DNA of 36,659 nucleotides, from positions 1 through 36,659 of the forward strand of contig JAABTO010000002.1 in NCBI GenBank assembly GCA_011389835.1, in the 5' to 3' direction. This stretch comes from Desulfotignum sp. (GTDB lineage Bacteria; Desulfobacterota; Desulfobacteria; Desulfobacterales; Desulfobacteraceae). Under the pieces are notes generated by a model. The model ran no database searches, was not told the DNA's origin, and worked only from the letters and a program-made list of their open reading frames with translations. The position numbers were made by a program, and so were the translations under genes. Positions within the stretch are counted from its first letter, which is position 1, and every line of letters begins with the position of its first letter. Positions 15,565 to 24,674 of the stretch are shown one piece after another.

Positions 15565-17490
15565 ATGAGCAACAATGAACACCTGCTGAAATTATCCATC
15601 CCCCAGCTGCTGCGGTGGCGGGTGGCTGAATCCCCCAAACGCACGGCCCTCAGGGAAAAGGATTACGGCATCTGGAATGCCTATACCTGGGAAGAATATT
15701 ATGATTATGTGAGAAAAACCGGCATGGGATTGCGGGCCCTGGGCCTGGGCAAGGGCGACACCATTGCCATTATATCGGACAATATCCCGGAACTGCTGTT
15801 TATGGCCATCGGGGGCCATGCCATCGGCGCCATCTCGGCCGGCATCTATCAGACCACCATGCCCGCTGAAATCGCCCAGATCATCCAGTACCTGAAAATC
15901 TCCGTGGTTTTCTGCGACAACCAGGAACAGGTGGACAAGGTCCTGGAGGTACGGGACCAGATCCCCAATGTGAAAAAGGTCATTTTCGAAGATCCCCGGG
16001 GCATGCGGGAATATATGTCCGACGACTGGTTCATCAACATCCGGGATCTGTTTGAGATGGGGGATGCCGCCCATGCCGAAGACCCGGACCTGTTCGAATC
16101 CCTGGTGGACCAGGGAAAACCCGACGATGTCTGCCATCTGTGCCTGACTTCGGGTACCACAGGGCTTCCCAAGGGCACCATGATGACCCATAAGAACTAT
16201 ATCAACATGGGCGTCAGAATCACCCAGGTGGACCCGCTGGAAGAAACCGATGAATATGTCTCTTTTCTGCCCTTTGCCTGGATCGGGGAACAGATGAACT
16301 CCTTTGGTGTGGCCATGGCCACGGGGATCACCATCAATTTTCCGGAATCCGTTGAAACCGCCATGTCGGATTTAAAGGAGATCGGCCCCCATTTCATGTT
16401 CGGGGCCCCCCGGATCTATGAAGGCATCCGGTCCGAAATCTGGCTGAAGATCGACCAGTCCTACTGGTTCAACAAACTGATGTACAACTATTTCATCAAC
16501 GTGGGCATTGCGGCGGCAGGATACCGAATGACCGGCAAATCCATGCCGGCAATGCTCCGGTTCAAGGCATGGCTGGGCAAACAGATCATCTTCCGGCCCC
16601 TGGTGAACCAGATCGGGCTGCTGCGGCTGCGGCGGGCCTATACCGGCGGGGCCGCCCTGGGACCCGAACTGTTCACCTTTTACCAGGCCATCGGGGTCAA
16701 CCTCAAACAGATTTACGGCCAGACCGAAATCACCGGTATTGCATACATGCACCGAGACGGGGATATCCGGCCGGAAACCGTGGGCAAGCCATTGCCCGGC
16801 ACCGAGTGCAAAATTGCCGATGACGGGGAGATCCTGTCCCGATCCCCCTCGGTATCTCCCGGATACTTTGAACTGCCGGAAAAAACCAAAGAACTGCTGG
16901 AAGGCGGATGGCTGCACTCCGGAGATGCCGGATTCATTGATGAAAACGGGCACCTGGTGGTCATTGACCGGGTATCTGATGTGATGCACAACAACAAGGG
17001 GGAGATGTTCTCGCCCATGTTCCTGGAAAATGCCCTCAAATTCAGTCCCTATATTAAGGAAGCCGTCATTTTCGGTAACCAAAAGGATTTTGTGGCAGCC
17101 CTCATCAACATCGACCCCATAGTGGTGGGAAAATGGGCCGAAGACAGAGGATTGTCCTACTCCACCTACATGGATCTGTCCAAAAAAAAGGATGTGGCAG
17201 ACCTGATCATGGAACAGGTGATCGATGTCAATTGCCGGGCGGAAAAAGAACACTTTAAGATCAAGCGGTTTGCCCTGCTGTACAAACTGCTGGATGTGGA
17301 TGACGGAGAGCTGACCAAAACCGGCAAAATCCGCCGCAAATTTGTGCAGGAACAGTATCAGAACCTGTATGAGGCGTTGTATGATGAAACTGTCAGTGAA
17401 AAAGAGGTCGAAGCGTCCTTCCAGTACCAGGACGGCCAGTCGACCCTGGTAAAAACCCAGATCGCATTTTACACGGTGAAAGGAGTCTGA
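15565..17490 (+). CDS. Long-chain-type acyl-CoA synthetase within the Liv operon
   Basis: This 641-residue AMP-forming ligase has an intact LTSGTTGLPKGTMMTH phosphate-binding loop, YGQTEITGI, HSGDAGFIDENG and a complete C-terminal LTKTGKIRRKF motif with its lysine, so it should be catalytically competent. Length and the MMTHKN...GAPRIYEGI style place it with long-chain/FadD15-like synthetases. It sits between livG (5-base gap) and livH (1-base TGATG overlap), so it is an integral operon member. Coupling import to CoA activation is the likely role. The acid is unknown: branched-chain, aromatic and medium-chain acids are all possible. Confidence 0.87.
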   Translation: MSNNEHLLKLSIPQLLRWRVAESPKRTALREKDYGIWNAYTWEEYYDYVRKTGMGLRALGLGKGDTIAIISDNIPELLFMAIGGHAIGAISAGIYQTTMPAEIAQIIQYLKISVVFCDNQEQVDKVLEVRDQIPNVKKVIFEDPRGMREYMSDDWFINIRDLFEMGDAAHAEDPDLFESLVDQGKPDDVCHLCLTSGTTGLPKGTMMTHKNYINMGVRITQVDPLEETDEYVSFLPFAWIGEQMNSFGVAMATGITINFPESVETAMSDLKEIGPHFMFGAPRIYEGIRSEIWLKIDQSYWFNKLMYNYFINVGIAAAGYRMTGKSMPAMLRFKAWLGKQIIFRPLVNQIGLLRLRRAYTGGAALGPELFTFYQAIGVNLKQIYGQTEITGIAYMHRDGDIRPETVGKPLPGTECKIADDGEILSRSPSVSPGYFELPEKTKELLEGGWLHSGDAGFIDENGHLVVIDRVSDVMHNNKGEMFSPMFLENALKFSPYIKEAVIFGNQKDFVAALINIDPIVVGKWAEDRGLSYSTYMDLSKKKDVADLIMEQVIDVNCRAEKEHFKIKRFALLYKLLDVDDGELTKTGKIRRKFVQEQYQNLYEALYDETVSEKEVEASFQYQDGQSTLVKTQIAFYTVKGV

Positions 17491-18383
17491 TGAGTTATTT
17501 TTTTCAAATTGTGGTCAGCGGCATCGTGGTGGGTTCCATCTATGCACTGGCAGCCCTGGGACTGGTGCTGGTGTACAAATCCAGCCGGGTGGCCAATTTC
17601 GCCCACGGACAGATCATTGCCGCAGGTGCGTTTATTACCTTTTTCCTCACGGTCCGGCTGGGAGTACCCATCTTTTTTTCATTCCTGGCCTCCATGCTCA
17701 TCACCTTTTTTCTGGCCATGAGTGTGGAAAGAATCTTTTTGCGACGGCTCATCGGGGAACCCATCATCTCGGTGATCATGGTCACCATCGGGCTGGCCTC
17801 CATTTTTGACGGGCTGATCTATCTGACCCCGTTCGGGTCGGAGAACTTTTCATTTCCCGACTTTCTGCCCACTGAATCCATTGTGGTGGGCGGGGTATCC
17901 ATTTCCTGGACCCAGCTGGTGGGGGTGATCATCACCTTTGTGCTCATCGGGGCCTTTTCCTGGTTCTTTAAAAAATCTACGGTAGGGATCTCCATGCGGG
18001 CCGTGTCGGACGACCAGTTCGGTGCCATGTCCGTGGGCATTTCGGTTCCCCGGGTGTTTGCACTGGCCTGGGCCACAGCCGGGCTGTCAGCCGCCGCTGC
18101 CGGGTGCATCATCGGCAATGTCACGGGGTTGAATTTTGAAACCCTTCATGCTTTCGGCATCGTGGTGTTTCCCGTGGTGATCTTAGGGGGCCTGGATTCC
18201 ATTTTAGGGGCCGTGGTGGCCGGCATCATCATGGGGCTGATCCAGCAGTTTGCCTCAGGATACCTGGACGGCAATTTCGGGCTCAACGGCACCGGCGATG
18301 TGATGCCATATATTATTTTGTTGATCATCCTTCTTTTTAAACCACATGGATTGTTCGGTGTCCATGAAATCGAGCGGGTGTAA
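17490..18383 (+). CDS. livH: ABC transporter permease, LivH type
   Basis: This 297-residue polytopic membrane protein has about eight hydrophobic helices and the LivH hallmark near the N-terminus (SGIVVGSIYALAALGLVLVYKSSRVANFAHG). Later come GISMRAVSDDQFGAMSVGIS, the cytoplasmic loop that contacts the ATPases, and VVILGGLDSILGAVVAGIIMGLIQQF. Its start overlaps the stop of the ligase gene by one base and it is followed after 3 bases by livM, so the three are translationally linked. Confidence 0.9.
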   Translation: MSYFFQIVVSGIVVGSIYALAALGLVLVYKSSRVANFAHGQIIAAGAFITFFLTVRLGVPIFFSFLASMLITFFLAMSVERIFLRRLIGEPIISVIMVTIGLASIFDGLIYLTPFGSENFSFPDFLPTESIVVGGVSISWTQLVGVIITFVLIGAFSWFFKKSTVGISMRAVSDDQFGAMSVGISVPRVFALAWATAGLSAAAAGCIIGNVTGLNFETLHAFGIVVFPVVILGGLDSILGAVVAGIIMGLIQQFASGYLDGNFGLNGTGDVMPYIILLIILLFKPHGLFGVHEIERV

Positions 18384-18386
18384 CCT

Positions 18387-19481
18387 ATGTCACAGAATCG
18401 GTGGTTAGCCACAGGGAATTTTTTCACCTCCTACAAACAAGAGCAGCGAACCTTTTTCACCCACCTGGACCGGACCATATTCACCTGTTTTCTGGTCATT
18501 TTGTTCGGGTGGCCCCTGTTGTTTGAAATCAGCAACAAATACATGCTGGTGCTGGACAACATCCTGATTGCCATTGTGGCGGTCATGGGACTGAACCTTT
18601 TGCTGGGATTTGCCGGGCTGATCTCCATCGGCCATGCCGCGTTCGTGGGCATCGGGGCCTATACCGTGGCTTCGGTGTGTCAGGTCATCGGAGAAAACCA
18701 TGTGATCGTCACCCATTTCTGGCCGGTGCTCATTGTGCTTGCCGGTCTCATGGGGGCGGCGTTCGGGGCGTTCGTGGGGCTGCCGGCCCTGCGGCTCAAG
18801 CATCTGTACCTGGCCATTGCCACCCTGTCGTTCCAGATGATCTTTGAATGGTTCATCCAGTTCATGAGCTTTTTCAACCAGGGCCAGACCATCTATGTGG
18901 GACGGGCCCACTGGCTCACCGGCCAGGTGGGCAGAAGCGACCATTACCTGTTCTGGTACTATATCATCCTGACCATTGTGGTGATCCTGGGGTTCGGGGT
19001 CAGAAACCTGCTGAAAACCAAATACGGGCGGTGCCTGGTGGCGGTGCGAGACAACGACCGGGCCGCCGACGCCATGGGCATGAACCCGGGACTCACCAAG
19101 GTGTATGCCTTTGCTCTGGCCGGATTCTTTGCCGGCGTGGCCGGGGCGCTGCACGCCTATCTCTACCGGGGGGTGGGGTTTGATTCCTTTACCCTGCATC
19201 ACTCGGTGGCCTATCTGGCCATGGCCATTGTCGGGGGCCTGGGCACGTTGAACGGGATTTTCTGGGGACCGGTGGCCATCAAATACCTGGATCTGCAGGT
19301 GGAGCAGTTCTCGGAACTGGCCGGGCACTACCTGACCTATGCCCCGAACGTGGCCACCGCGTTGAAACCTCTGAGCTTTGGTCTGGTCATCGTACTGTTT
19401 CTGATGTATGAACCCCGGGGCATTGCCAACTGGTGGCGCATCGTCAAATCATATACCAAGCTGTGGCCGTTCCGCTACTGA
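18387..19481 (+). CDS. livM: ABC transporter permease, LivM type
   Basis: This 364-residue polytopic membrane protein has a hydrophilic N-terminal tail of about 30 residues, then the LivM core: NLLLGFAGLISIGHAAFVGIGAY, LRLKHLYLAIATLSFQMI, the EAA-like loop GRCLVAVRDNDRAADAMGMNP and VAYLAMAIVGGLGTLNGIFWGP. It pairs with LivH to form the membrane channel of the importer. Confidence 0.9.
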   Translation: MSQNRWLATGNFFTSYKQEQRTFFTHLDRTIFTCFLVILFGWPLLFEISNKYMLVLDNILIAIVAVMGLNLLLGFAGLISIGHAAFVGIGAYTVASVCQVIGENHVIVTHFWPVLIVLAGLMGAAFGAFVGLPALRLKHLYLAIATLSFQMIFEWFIQFMSFFNQGQTIYVGRAHWLTGQVGRSDHYLFWYYIILTIVVILGFGVRNLLKTKYGRCLVAVRDNDRAADAMGMNPGLTKVYAFALAGFFAGVAGALHAYLYRGVGFDSFTLHHSVAYLAMAIVGGLGTLNGIFWGPVAIKYLDLQVEQFSELAGHYLTYAPNVATALKPLSFGLVIVLFLMYEPRGIANWWRIVKSYTKLWPFRY

Positions 19482-19553
19482 TAGAGATCGCGGCAGCGGC
19501 GCCAGCTTTGATCATATTTCAGGTCATAACCCCAACCACAGGAGGCAAGTATC

Positions 19554-20780
19554 ATGAAAAGCAAAACAACCTTAATTTTCAACGTATTTCTGGTTATTGT
19601 GTTCGTATTTGCATTCACCCTGCCGGCAAGTGCCGGCAAAACATACAAACTCGGGATGTCTCTGGCCATCACCGGCCCCACATCCGATGCGGGGAACCCT
19701 TATGCCAAGGGTGCTGAAGACTGGTTTAAGTTTGTCAATGAAACCGATTATCTTGGGGATGGTGACAAGATCGACTGCCCCATCCGGGATGACCAGTACA
19801 AAAATGACGTCACCAAGCGGTTTTTTGAAGAATTTCTGGATGACGGCATTCTGATTTTCTTGAGCTATGCCACCGGCGGCAACCTGGCATTGAAACGCGA
19901 TTTTGAAGAAGTCCAGATCCCGGTGATTCCGGCCTCCTATCATGAAGGCCTGATCGTGGATGCCAACTACACCTTCATGCCTGTGGCCACCTATTCGGAA
20001 AACGCGGTGGGACTGGCCGAGTATGTCATGGAAAACCATAAAGGGGGCGATACCCCCCAGGTCGCTTTCTTTATTCATCCATCCGCATTCGGCAGGGGGC
20101 CGCTGGAGGACACTCAGAAAGCCATTGCCGAAGGACTGAACATCGAGATCGTCGAAGTGGTGGAACATGGGACTGATCTTGACAACACCGCCATGCTCCA
20201 GCGCCTGGTGAGCAAGGATGTCCAGTATGTAATCTGCCACACCGTGCAGACCCCGGTGGCCACCATGCTCACCGATGCCCAGCGCTTAGGGGTGACGGCC
20301 GGCTCTTTTGGTGAAAAAGGCAAGCTCACCTTTCTGGGTGCCCACTATACCGGTGGCTCCGACCTGATCGCCCTGGCCGGCACCGCCACCGAGGGATACC
20401 TGTGGGCCGATTCCTATAACCTGACCTCGGAAAACAATGAAGGGGCCAAAAAACAGCTGGAACTGGCGGCACGGTACGGCCGGGATGACAAGGCCGCCAA
20501 CTCTCACAATTACGGTGCCGGCATTCTGGCGGCCCAGATCGCCACCGAAGCCATCAAAATGGCCAAAGAAACCGGGTTGAAAGTGACCCGGGAAAACCTG
20601 TACATCATGCTGCAGAAAATGAATTTCAACTCCTTTGTGGCAGCCGGACCGGTCACCTACTCAGACACCGAACGGATCGGCGTGGATGTCCAGAACATTT
20701 ATGTGGCCCAGGACGGCGTGTTCAAAAAGATCCAGTCTTTTGAATCCAAGTACATACAGAAAGTCCGGGCCGGCCGGTAA
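19554..20780 (+). CDS. Periplasmic substrate-binding protein of the Liv-type importer
   Basis: This 408-residue protein has an N-terminal signal peptide (hydrophobic stretch 7-24, predicted cleavage after PASA at residue 27) and then a type I periplasmic binding fold starting KTYKLGMSLAITGPTSDAGNPYAKGAEDW. No lipobox cysteine is present, so it should be soluble in the periplasm. An AGGAGG ribosome site precedes the ATG. The ligand pocket cannot be read by eye; proteins of this family bind Leu/Ile/Val, amides, aromatic acids or short carboxylates. The neighbouring ligases suggest an organic acid as an alternative to amino acids. Confidence 0.88.
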   Translation: MKSKTTLIFNVFLVIVFVFAFTLPASAGKTYKLGMSLAITGPTSDAGNPYAKGAEDWFKFVNETDYLGDGDKIDCPIRDDQYKNDVTKRFFEEFLDDGILIFLSYATGGNLALKRDFEEVQIPVIPASYHEGLIVDANYTFMPVATYSENAVGLAEYVMENHKGGDTPQVAFFIHPSAFGRGPLEDTQKAIAEGLNIEIVEVVEHGTDLDNTAMLQRLVSKDVQYVICHTVQTPVATMLTDAQRLGVTAGSFGEKGKLTFLGAHYTGGSDLIALAGTATEGYLWADSYNLTSENNEGAKKQLELAARYGRDDKAANSHNYGAGILAAQIATEAIKMAKETGLKVTRENLYIMLQKMNFNSFVAAGPVTYSDTERIGVDVQNIYVAQDGVFKKIQSFESKYIQKVRAGR

Positions 20781-20791
20781 CGGTAAATTTA

Positions 20792-20827
20792 CCCTGCCGG
20801 AAGATCATCGACATTTCCGGCAGGGTC
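20792..20827 (+). promoter_or_regulatory. 12-bp perfect hairpin between the binding-protein and livF genes
   Basis: ACCCTGCCGGAA (20792-20803) and TTCCGGCAGGGT (20816-20827) pair perfectly across a 12-base loop. No T-run follows. Such hairpins after binding-protein genes commonly protect the upstream mRNA or act as partial terminators, giving more binding protein than ATPase. That role is inferred. Confidence 0.65.
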
Positions 20828-20851
20828 AACCCCAAGCCAGAGAAATTATCT

Positions 20852-21658
20852 ATGGAAAACAATCTGCTGGAAGTCAACAATATTGAAGTGGTGTACAACG
20901 ATATCATCCAGGTTCTGCGGGGTGTCAGCCTGTATGTGCCCAAAGGCAGCATCGTGGCCCTGCTGGGCACCAACGGCGCCGGCAAGACCACAACCCTGCG
21001 GGCCATCTCCGGGCTGCTGAAGCCGGAAAACGGGGCGATCCGGGAAGGGCGTATCACGTTTGACGGCACTGACACCACCCATATGATGGGGACCGAAGTC
21101 GTCAAATACGGAGCGGTGATGGTGCCTGAAGGCCGCCGGGTCTTCAAGCACCTGACCGTGAACGAGAACATTATTGTGGGGTCCATCACCCGCAAGGACG
21201 GGGCCGCGGCTATCAAAAAAGACAATGACCTGATGTTCAAACACTTTCCCCGGCTGACCAATGTCACTAACCGGATGGCCGGGTACAGCTCCGGCGGAGA
21301 ACAGCAGATGATCGCTATCGCCCGTGCCCTGATGGCCGCGCCCAAGATGCTGATGCTGGACGAGCCCTCCCTGGGACTGGCGCCGCTGCTGGTCAAAGAG
21401 ATCTTTGAAAACATCCAGCGCATCAACCAGGAACTGAAAACCACCATTCTGGTGGTGGAACAGAATGCCAAAGTGGCCCTGGCGGTATCTGATTATGCCT
21501 ATATCATGGAATCCGGCAAAATCGTTCTGGAAGGCCCGTCCAAAGAGCTGCAGAACAACCCGGATGTCAAGGAATTCTATATGGGCATCACCAAAGGGGG
21601 TGGACGCAAATCCTTCAAAGATGTAAAATCCTATAAACGGCGCAAACGCTGGATGTAG
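20852..21658 (+). CDS. livF: ABC transporter ATP-binding protein, LivF type
   Basis: This 268-residue ATPase has Walker A GTNGAGKT at 39-46, the signature YSSGGEQQMIAIARAL, Walker B MLMLDEPSLGLAP and the switch region LVVEQNAKVALAVSDYAYIME. The LDEPSLGLAP and VEQN forms are typical of LivF. The C-terminus is extended by a basic tail (KSFKDVKSYKRRKRW) that usual LivF proteins lack. Confidence 0.9.
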   Translation: MENNLLEVNNIEVVYNDIIQVLRGVSLYVPKGSIVALLGTNGAGKTTTLRAISGLLKPENGAIREGRITFDGTDTTHMMGTEVVKYGAVMVPEGRRVFKHLTVNENIIVGSITRKDGAAAIKKDNDLMFKHFPRLTNVTNRMAGYSSGGEQQMIAIARALMAAPKMLMLDEPSLGLAPLLVKEIFENIQRINQELKTTILVVEQNAKVALAVSDYAYIMESGKIVLEGPSKELQNNPDVKEFYMGITKGGGRKSFKDVKSYKRRKRWM

Positions 21659-21681
21659 ACCTTAACAGTTAGGAGCTCAAC

Positions 21682-22584
21682 ATGAATATTCTGGTGGGAT
21701 ATGACGGTGGAGAAGAAGGACGCCTGGCGCTGTCCCTGGCCCGGGATACCGCAGTTTTCCACAATGCCTTTGTCCATGTGATCACTTCCATGGAAGGCGG
21801 GAGTTCGGAAAAACAGGCCGATATCCAGACGGCGGGAAAAAACCTGAATTTTGCCGAAAGCCTTCTGGCGCACGCCAATATTGAATGCGACTGCCAGCAG
21901 AGCGTTCGGGGCATGTCCGCCGGAGAAGACCTGGTGAAATTTGCTGAAGAAAACGATATCAACCATATTTTTCTGGGAATCCGAAAAAAATCCCGGGCCC
22001 AGAAAGCCATCCTCGGATCCACGGCCCGGTACGTGATTCTCAAGGCTCCCTGCCCGGTCACAACCGTAAAGTTTGATCTGGACACCATATCCAACCAGGA
22101 CCTGATCAAAGACCGCCGTATCCTGGTGGTGGATGATGAACCCGATATCCTGGAAACCATTGAAGAACTCATGGACATGTGCCTTCTGGATACAGCTGAA
22201 TCCTTTGAGGCTGCCAGAAAAAAACTGGATGCATCCGCGTATGATCTGGCGATCCTGGACATTATGGGCGTCAGAGGCTATGACATCCTGGCGCTGGCCA
22301 GGGAAAAAGACCTGCCGGCCCTGATGCTCACGGCCCATGCCCTGACCCCGGAAAACCTGAAGGAATCCATCAAAAAAGGAGCGGATGCCTATATTCCCAA
22401 AGATGAGCTGGCCAATCTGCCAACCCATGTGGCGGATGTGATCCGGAACCGGATCCAGGGGAACCAGGGCTATGGGGCCTGGTTTTCCAAACTCAAACCG
22501 TTTTTCGACAAATCCTTTGGATCCGGATGGCAGGAAAAAGACAAAAACTTCTGGAATTCGTTCAATGACAAATACGGCAGGTAA
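21682..22584 (+). CDS. UspA domain fused to a receiver domain
   Basis: This 300-residue fusion has a universal stress protein domain (1-130: MNILVGYDGG, IFLGIRKKS, then LGSTARYVILKAPCPV, matching the ATP-binding G-rich loop) joined to a receiver domain (145-260: Asp151/152, phosphoacceptor Asp193 in AILDIMG, Thr218, Lys240). It ends in a 40-residue tail containing WFSKLKPFFDKSFGSGWQEK. Receiver and tail match the stand-alone regulator at 9407-9877. There is no DNA-binding domain. The gene follows livF by 23 bases, so it is probably co-transcribed with the transporter and links ATP/stress sensing to a phosphorelay. Its stop lies 4 bases from the stop of the convergent M24 gene. Confidence 0.88.
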   Translation: MNILVGYDGGEEGRLALSLARDTAVFHNAFVHVITSMEGGSSEKQADIQTAGKNLNFAESLLAHANIECDCQQSVRGMSAGEDLVKFAEENDINHIFLGIRKKSRAQKAILGSTARYVILKAPCPVTTVKFDLDTISNQDLIKDRRILVVDDEPDILETIEELMDMCLLDTAESFEAARKKLDASAYDLAILDIMGVRGYDILALAREKDLPALMLTAHALTPENLKESIKKGADAYIPKDELANLPTHVADVIRNRIQGNQGYGAWFSKLKPFFDKSFGSGWQEKDKNFWNSFNDKYGR

Positions 22585-22588
22585 TCAT

Positions 22589-23794
22589 TCATAGCACGCA
22601 TACGGCATCCGGAAACCGGGTCAACCGCTCCAGCCCGGTATCTGTGACAAGCCAGGTATTTTCAATTCCCATAACCCCTTTGCCAGGCAGAATCACTTTG
22701 GGTTCCAGGGCCAGGACCATGCCCGAGGCCAGCACCATGGTCTGACCTTGGGCGATAAAAGGAAATTCGTCCAGTTCAATGCCCAGTCCATGGGCGGTAA
22801 ACCGGATTTTCGGATGGGCCGCGCCCATGAAATAATCCCCATACCCCAGATCCTCGGCCATGGCGGTCATCTGGTCATACAGATCCCCTGTCACAACTCC
22901 CGGAACCGCAGCCCGACTTACGGTTTCCTGAATCGACAGCATGGCTTCATGCGCCTTTTCCAGCTCATCGGGCAGCGCCCCCAGAGAAAAAATCCGTGCA
23001 TGATCTGCCAGGTATCCGTCCAGAGAAAACACATAATCCACCAGCACCGGTTCGTTAGGACGGATCACATCCCGGCCCGGGCCCTGGCCGATACTGGGAT
23101 TGAGTCCGGCTCCGGCCGTGGGAGAGGCAAATCCCCCGGGCACGGCCGCACTAGGCCCGCACATGATATGCCCGTAAAACAGATAGCTGTCCCACATCCG
23201 CATGCGGATCAGCCCCTGATGCCCCAGTTTTCGGGCATGGGCCTCCAGAAGGCCGGCCAGTTCGATTTCCGGCATACCGGGTTGAATCAATACCTTGACC
23301 TGTTCGGCCACCCGGTCGGCCATGAGCGCCGCATTCCGGATACATTGAATTTCAAATTCGGATTTCACCGCCCGCTGGGACCGGATCTCCAGGGACACAT
23401 CCCGGATGGCGCTAGTGGTGAAAATCTCTTTGTACATCAGATACTGGGCCGTCGGCAGCACATCCAGCTCCATGCCCAGGGTTTCGGGCCGGGTCAGGCC
23501 CTCACCAGACAGAATATCCGGAATTTTTTTCGGGCTCAGGACCGGGATCACCGGCAGAGGTGTCTCGGCCCTGGCCCGTTCCACATTCTTGAACACCATG
23601 AATACCGCGTCTCCCTTTTCCGGAACATACAGCCATCCGGTCTGGGTGGTGCCAGTGTAATAAAACAGATCCGCTTTCTGAATCACCAGGGCCCCGTCAA
23701 GGCCCTGGTTTTTCAACCGGTGCTGAAAATCAAGGATCCGGGTGCTCAATTCATGGACTGGAACAATATTACACAATTGTTCATTTATATTCAT
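22589..23794 (-). CDS. M24-family peptidase-like protein (Xaa-Pro aminopeptidase/creatinase fold)
   Basis: I chose ATG 23794 (401 residues), which overlaps the Hbd gene end by 14 bases and has AAGGG upstream; a start at 23839 would run further into Hbd. Residues 1-150 form a creatinase-like N-domain (NQGLDGALVIQKADLFYYTG). The C-terminal pita-bread domain shows the metal-ligand pattern: VDYVFSLDGYLADHAR (two Asp), TAHGLGIELDEFP (His), ALEPKVILPG (Glu) and GIENTWLVT (Glu). All five ligands appear present, so hydrolase activity is plausible. Its place after thiolase and Hbd suggests co-transcription, perhaps for peptide-derived amino acid supply; the exact substrate is unknown. Confidence 0.82.
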   Translation of the reverse strand: MNINEQLCNIVPVHELSTRILDFQHRLKNQGLDGALVIQKADLFYYTGTTQTGWLYVPEKGDAVFMVFKNVERARAETPLPVIPVLSPKKIPDILSGEGLTRPETLGMELDVLPTAQYLMYKEIFTTSAIRDVSLEIRSQRAVKSEFEIQCIRNAALMADRVAEQVKVLIQPGMPEIELAGLLEAHARKLGHQGLIRMRMWDSYLFYGHIMCGPSAAVPGGFASPTAGAGLNPSIGQGPGRDVIRPNEPVLVDYVFSLDGYLADHARIFSLGALPDELEKAHEAMLSIQETVSRAAVPGVVTGDLYDQMTAMAEDLGYGDYFMGAAHPKIRFTAHGLGIELDEFPFIAQGQTMVLASGMVLALEPKVILPGKGVMGIENTWLVTDTGLERLTRFPDAVCVL

Positions 23795-24632
23795 AAAAGC
23801 CCTTACCGGTCTTTCGGCCCAGCCAGCCCACTTCCACATATTTTCTGAGTAGCGGACAGGGCCGGTACTTGGAATCTTTGAATCCGTCGTACAGGGTTTC
23901 CATGATGGCCAGGCAGGTGTCCAGACCGATCAGATCGGCCAGGGCCAGGGGGCCCATGGGGTGGTTCATGCCCAGCCGCATCACCGTGTCGATATCTTCG
24001 GCTGTCCCTACCCCCTGGTACAAACAGAACACCGCTTCATTGATCATGGGCAGCAGAATCCGGTTGGCAATAAACCCGGGATAGTCACTGGCCTGGGCCG
24101 GTGTTTTGCCGAATTTTTCAGACAGTTTCCAGGTGATGTCAAAGGTCTCATCCGAGGTGGCAATGCTCCGGATCACCTCCACCAGCTTCATCAGCGGCAC
24201 CGGGTTCATGAAATGCATGCCGATGACCTTGTCCGGCCGGGAGGTCTGGGCCGCAATCCGGCCGATGGGAATAGACGAGGTGTTGGTGGACAAAATCACA
24301 TGGTCCGGACAGATCCTGTCCAGGTCCTTGAAAATGTTGAATTTCAGGTCTTCGCGCTCCACGGCCGCTTCCACGACAAAATCCACCTTTGCCATGTCGT
24401 TCAGATCCGTGGTAGTGGTGATCCGTTCCAGAATAGCGGACTTGTCCGCTTCGTTGATCTTCTCTTTTTTGACCATCCGGTCCAGGTTTTTGGTGATGTT
24501 GGCCACCCCGCTGTCGCAGAATTCCGGTTTGATATCACTCATGATCACTGACAGGCCCGAGGCGGCTGCTACCTGGGCAATGCCGTTGCCCATCTGGCCG
24601 GCACCAATCACACCAAAGATCTTTATATCCAT
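23781..24632 (-). CDS. hbd: 3-hydroxybutyryl-CoA dehydrogenase
   Basis: This 283-residue NAD(P)-dependent enzyme has an N-terminal Rossmann motif GAGQMG at 10-15, STNTSSIPI, the catalytic-histidine segment GMHFMNPVPLMKLVEVI, and the C-terminal domain with DYPGFIANRILLPMINEA and LGMNHPMGPLALADLIGLD. Length and composition match the short, monofunctional butyrate/acetoacetyl-CoA-type enzyme (Hbd/PaaH). It oxidises 3-hydroxybutyryl-CoA to acetoacetyl-CoA, the step before the thiolase encoded 42 bases upstream in the same operon. Confidence 0.93.
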   Translation of the reverse strand: MDIKIFGVIGAGQMGNGIAQVAAASGLSVIMSDIKPEFCDSGVANITKNLDRMVKKEKINEADKSAILERITTTTDLNDMAKVDFVVEAAVEREDLKFNIFKDLDRICPDHVILSTNTSSIPIGRIAAQTSRPDKVIGMHFMNPVPLMKLVEVIRSIATSDETFDITWKLSEKFGKTPAQASDYPGFIANRILLPMINEAVFCLYQGVGTAEDIDTVMRLGMNHPMGPLALADLIGLDTCLAIMETLYDGFKDSKYRPCPLLRKYVEVGWLGRKTGKGFYEYK

Positions 24633-24674
24633 TTTTTTCTCCTGTTTGATTACGTTTGTTTCACTGATGTTGGA

